Shown piece by piece: positions 5,848 through 6,002 of a stretch of 6,002 nt of DNA. Below the pieces are notes generated by a model. That model did no database searches and was not told the DNA's origin. It saw nothing but the letters and a program-made list of their open reading frames with translations. The position numbers and the translations under genes are program-made. The stretch is taken from assembly GCA_026999335.1 (NCBI GenBank), contig JALTPW010000060.1, forward strand, positions 1 through 6,002, given 5' to 3'. The number at the start of each line of letters is the position of its first letter. Position 1 is the first letter of the stretch. This DNA comes from Chromatiales bacterium (lineage in GTDB: Bacteria > Pseudomonadota > Gammaproteobacteria > SZUA-152).

Positions 5848-6002
5848 ATGACACAACGGAACATAGCCATCCTCATCGATGGTGGTTTTTTCCTCAAGCG
5901 GCTACCCAGACTGGTGGGCGCCAACCGTTGTGACAACCCCGGCAGAGTTGCCGCCTGCATTCGCCGTATGTGTCATAACCACATCAAAATGCTCACGGGT
6001 GA
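5848..6002 (+). CDS. NYN-domain protein, N-terminal part only
   Basis: The first 51 codons are present and the frame runs open off the right edge. The start MTQRNIAILIDGGFFLKRL matches the opening beta strand of NYN/LabA-like domains (Pfam PF01936), which have a PIN-like nuclease fold. The Asp of LIDGG is the first of the acidic residues that normally bind the metal; the others lie outside the window. NYN proteins are thought to act on RNA. The ATG at 5848 has GGGGGG (5834-5839) 8 bases upstream, a Shine-Dalgarno-like run. The visible part has no stop or shift, unlike the restriction relic just before it. Its place beside that relic suggests a defence or accessory region, which is inference. 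Domain assignment rests on a short segment. Confidence 0.75.
   Translation, partial: MTQRNIAILIDGGFFLKRLPRLVGANRCDNPGRVAACIRRMCHNHIKMLTG

Overview
The window is about 6 kb of GC-rich DNA. It looks like a gammaproteobacterial chromosome, perhaps a Chromatiales-type lineage. The main evidence is the two-gene (alpha plus beta) glycyl-tRNA synthetase, whose proteins align closely with my recollection of E. coli GlyQ and GlyS. No taxonomic search was possible.

Layout, left to right. (1) 1-224 has no gene. It holds several small hairpins and a 66-bp pair of facing GTAG/GTAA-headed palindromes of REP/BIME type, then AT-rich sequence. (2) 225-1655, minus strand, is a GCS2-family carboxylate-amine ligase (glutamate-cysteine ligase-like). 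(3) 1656-1823 is a divergent promoter region with a TATACT box facing glyQ. (4) 1824-2837 is glyQ. It carries an exact in-frame insertion of 102 bp (34 codons), made of two 51-bp copies of a palindrome-containing element, directly after catalytic motif 3. (5) 2838-2957 separates glyQ from glyS and holds a long imperfect inverted repeat. (6) 2958-5045 is a full-length glyS. (7) 5046-5170 holds a hairpin and a perfect 11-bp dyad. (8) 5171-5672 is a decayed type III restriction Res-like gene: its original GTG start and Shine-Dalgarno survive, but it has two in-frame TGA stops, a large internal deletion with a frame change, and no C-terminal end. (9) 5673-5847 is a hairpin-rich leader. (10) 5848 to the window edge is the start of a NYN-domain (PIN-like nuclease) gene.

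GlyQ and GlyS together form the alpha2beta2 enzyme that charges tRNA-Gly, so both must work. The glyQ insertion is therefore presumably tolerated and translated. To the right of glyS the conserved housekeeping block ends, and what looks like an eroding defence or accessory region begins (Res relic plus NYN gene). The most notable feature is the stop-free, multiple-of-three repeat inserted in an essential synthetase gene. At least three other palindromic elements lie in the gaps between genes, so the genome appears to be rich in small palindromic repeats.
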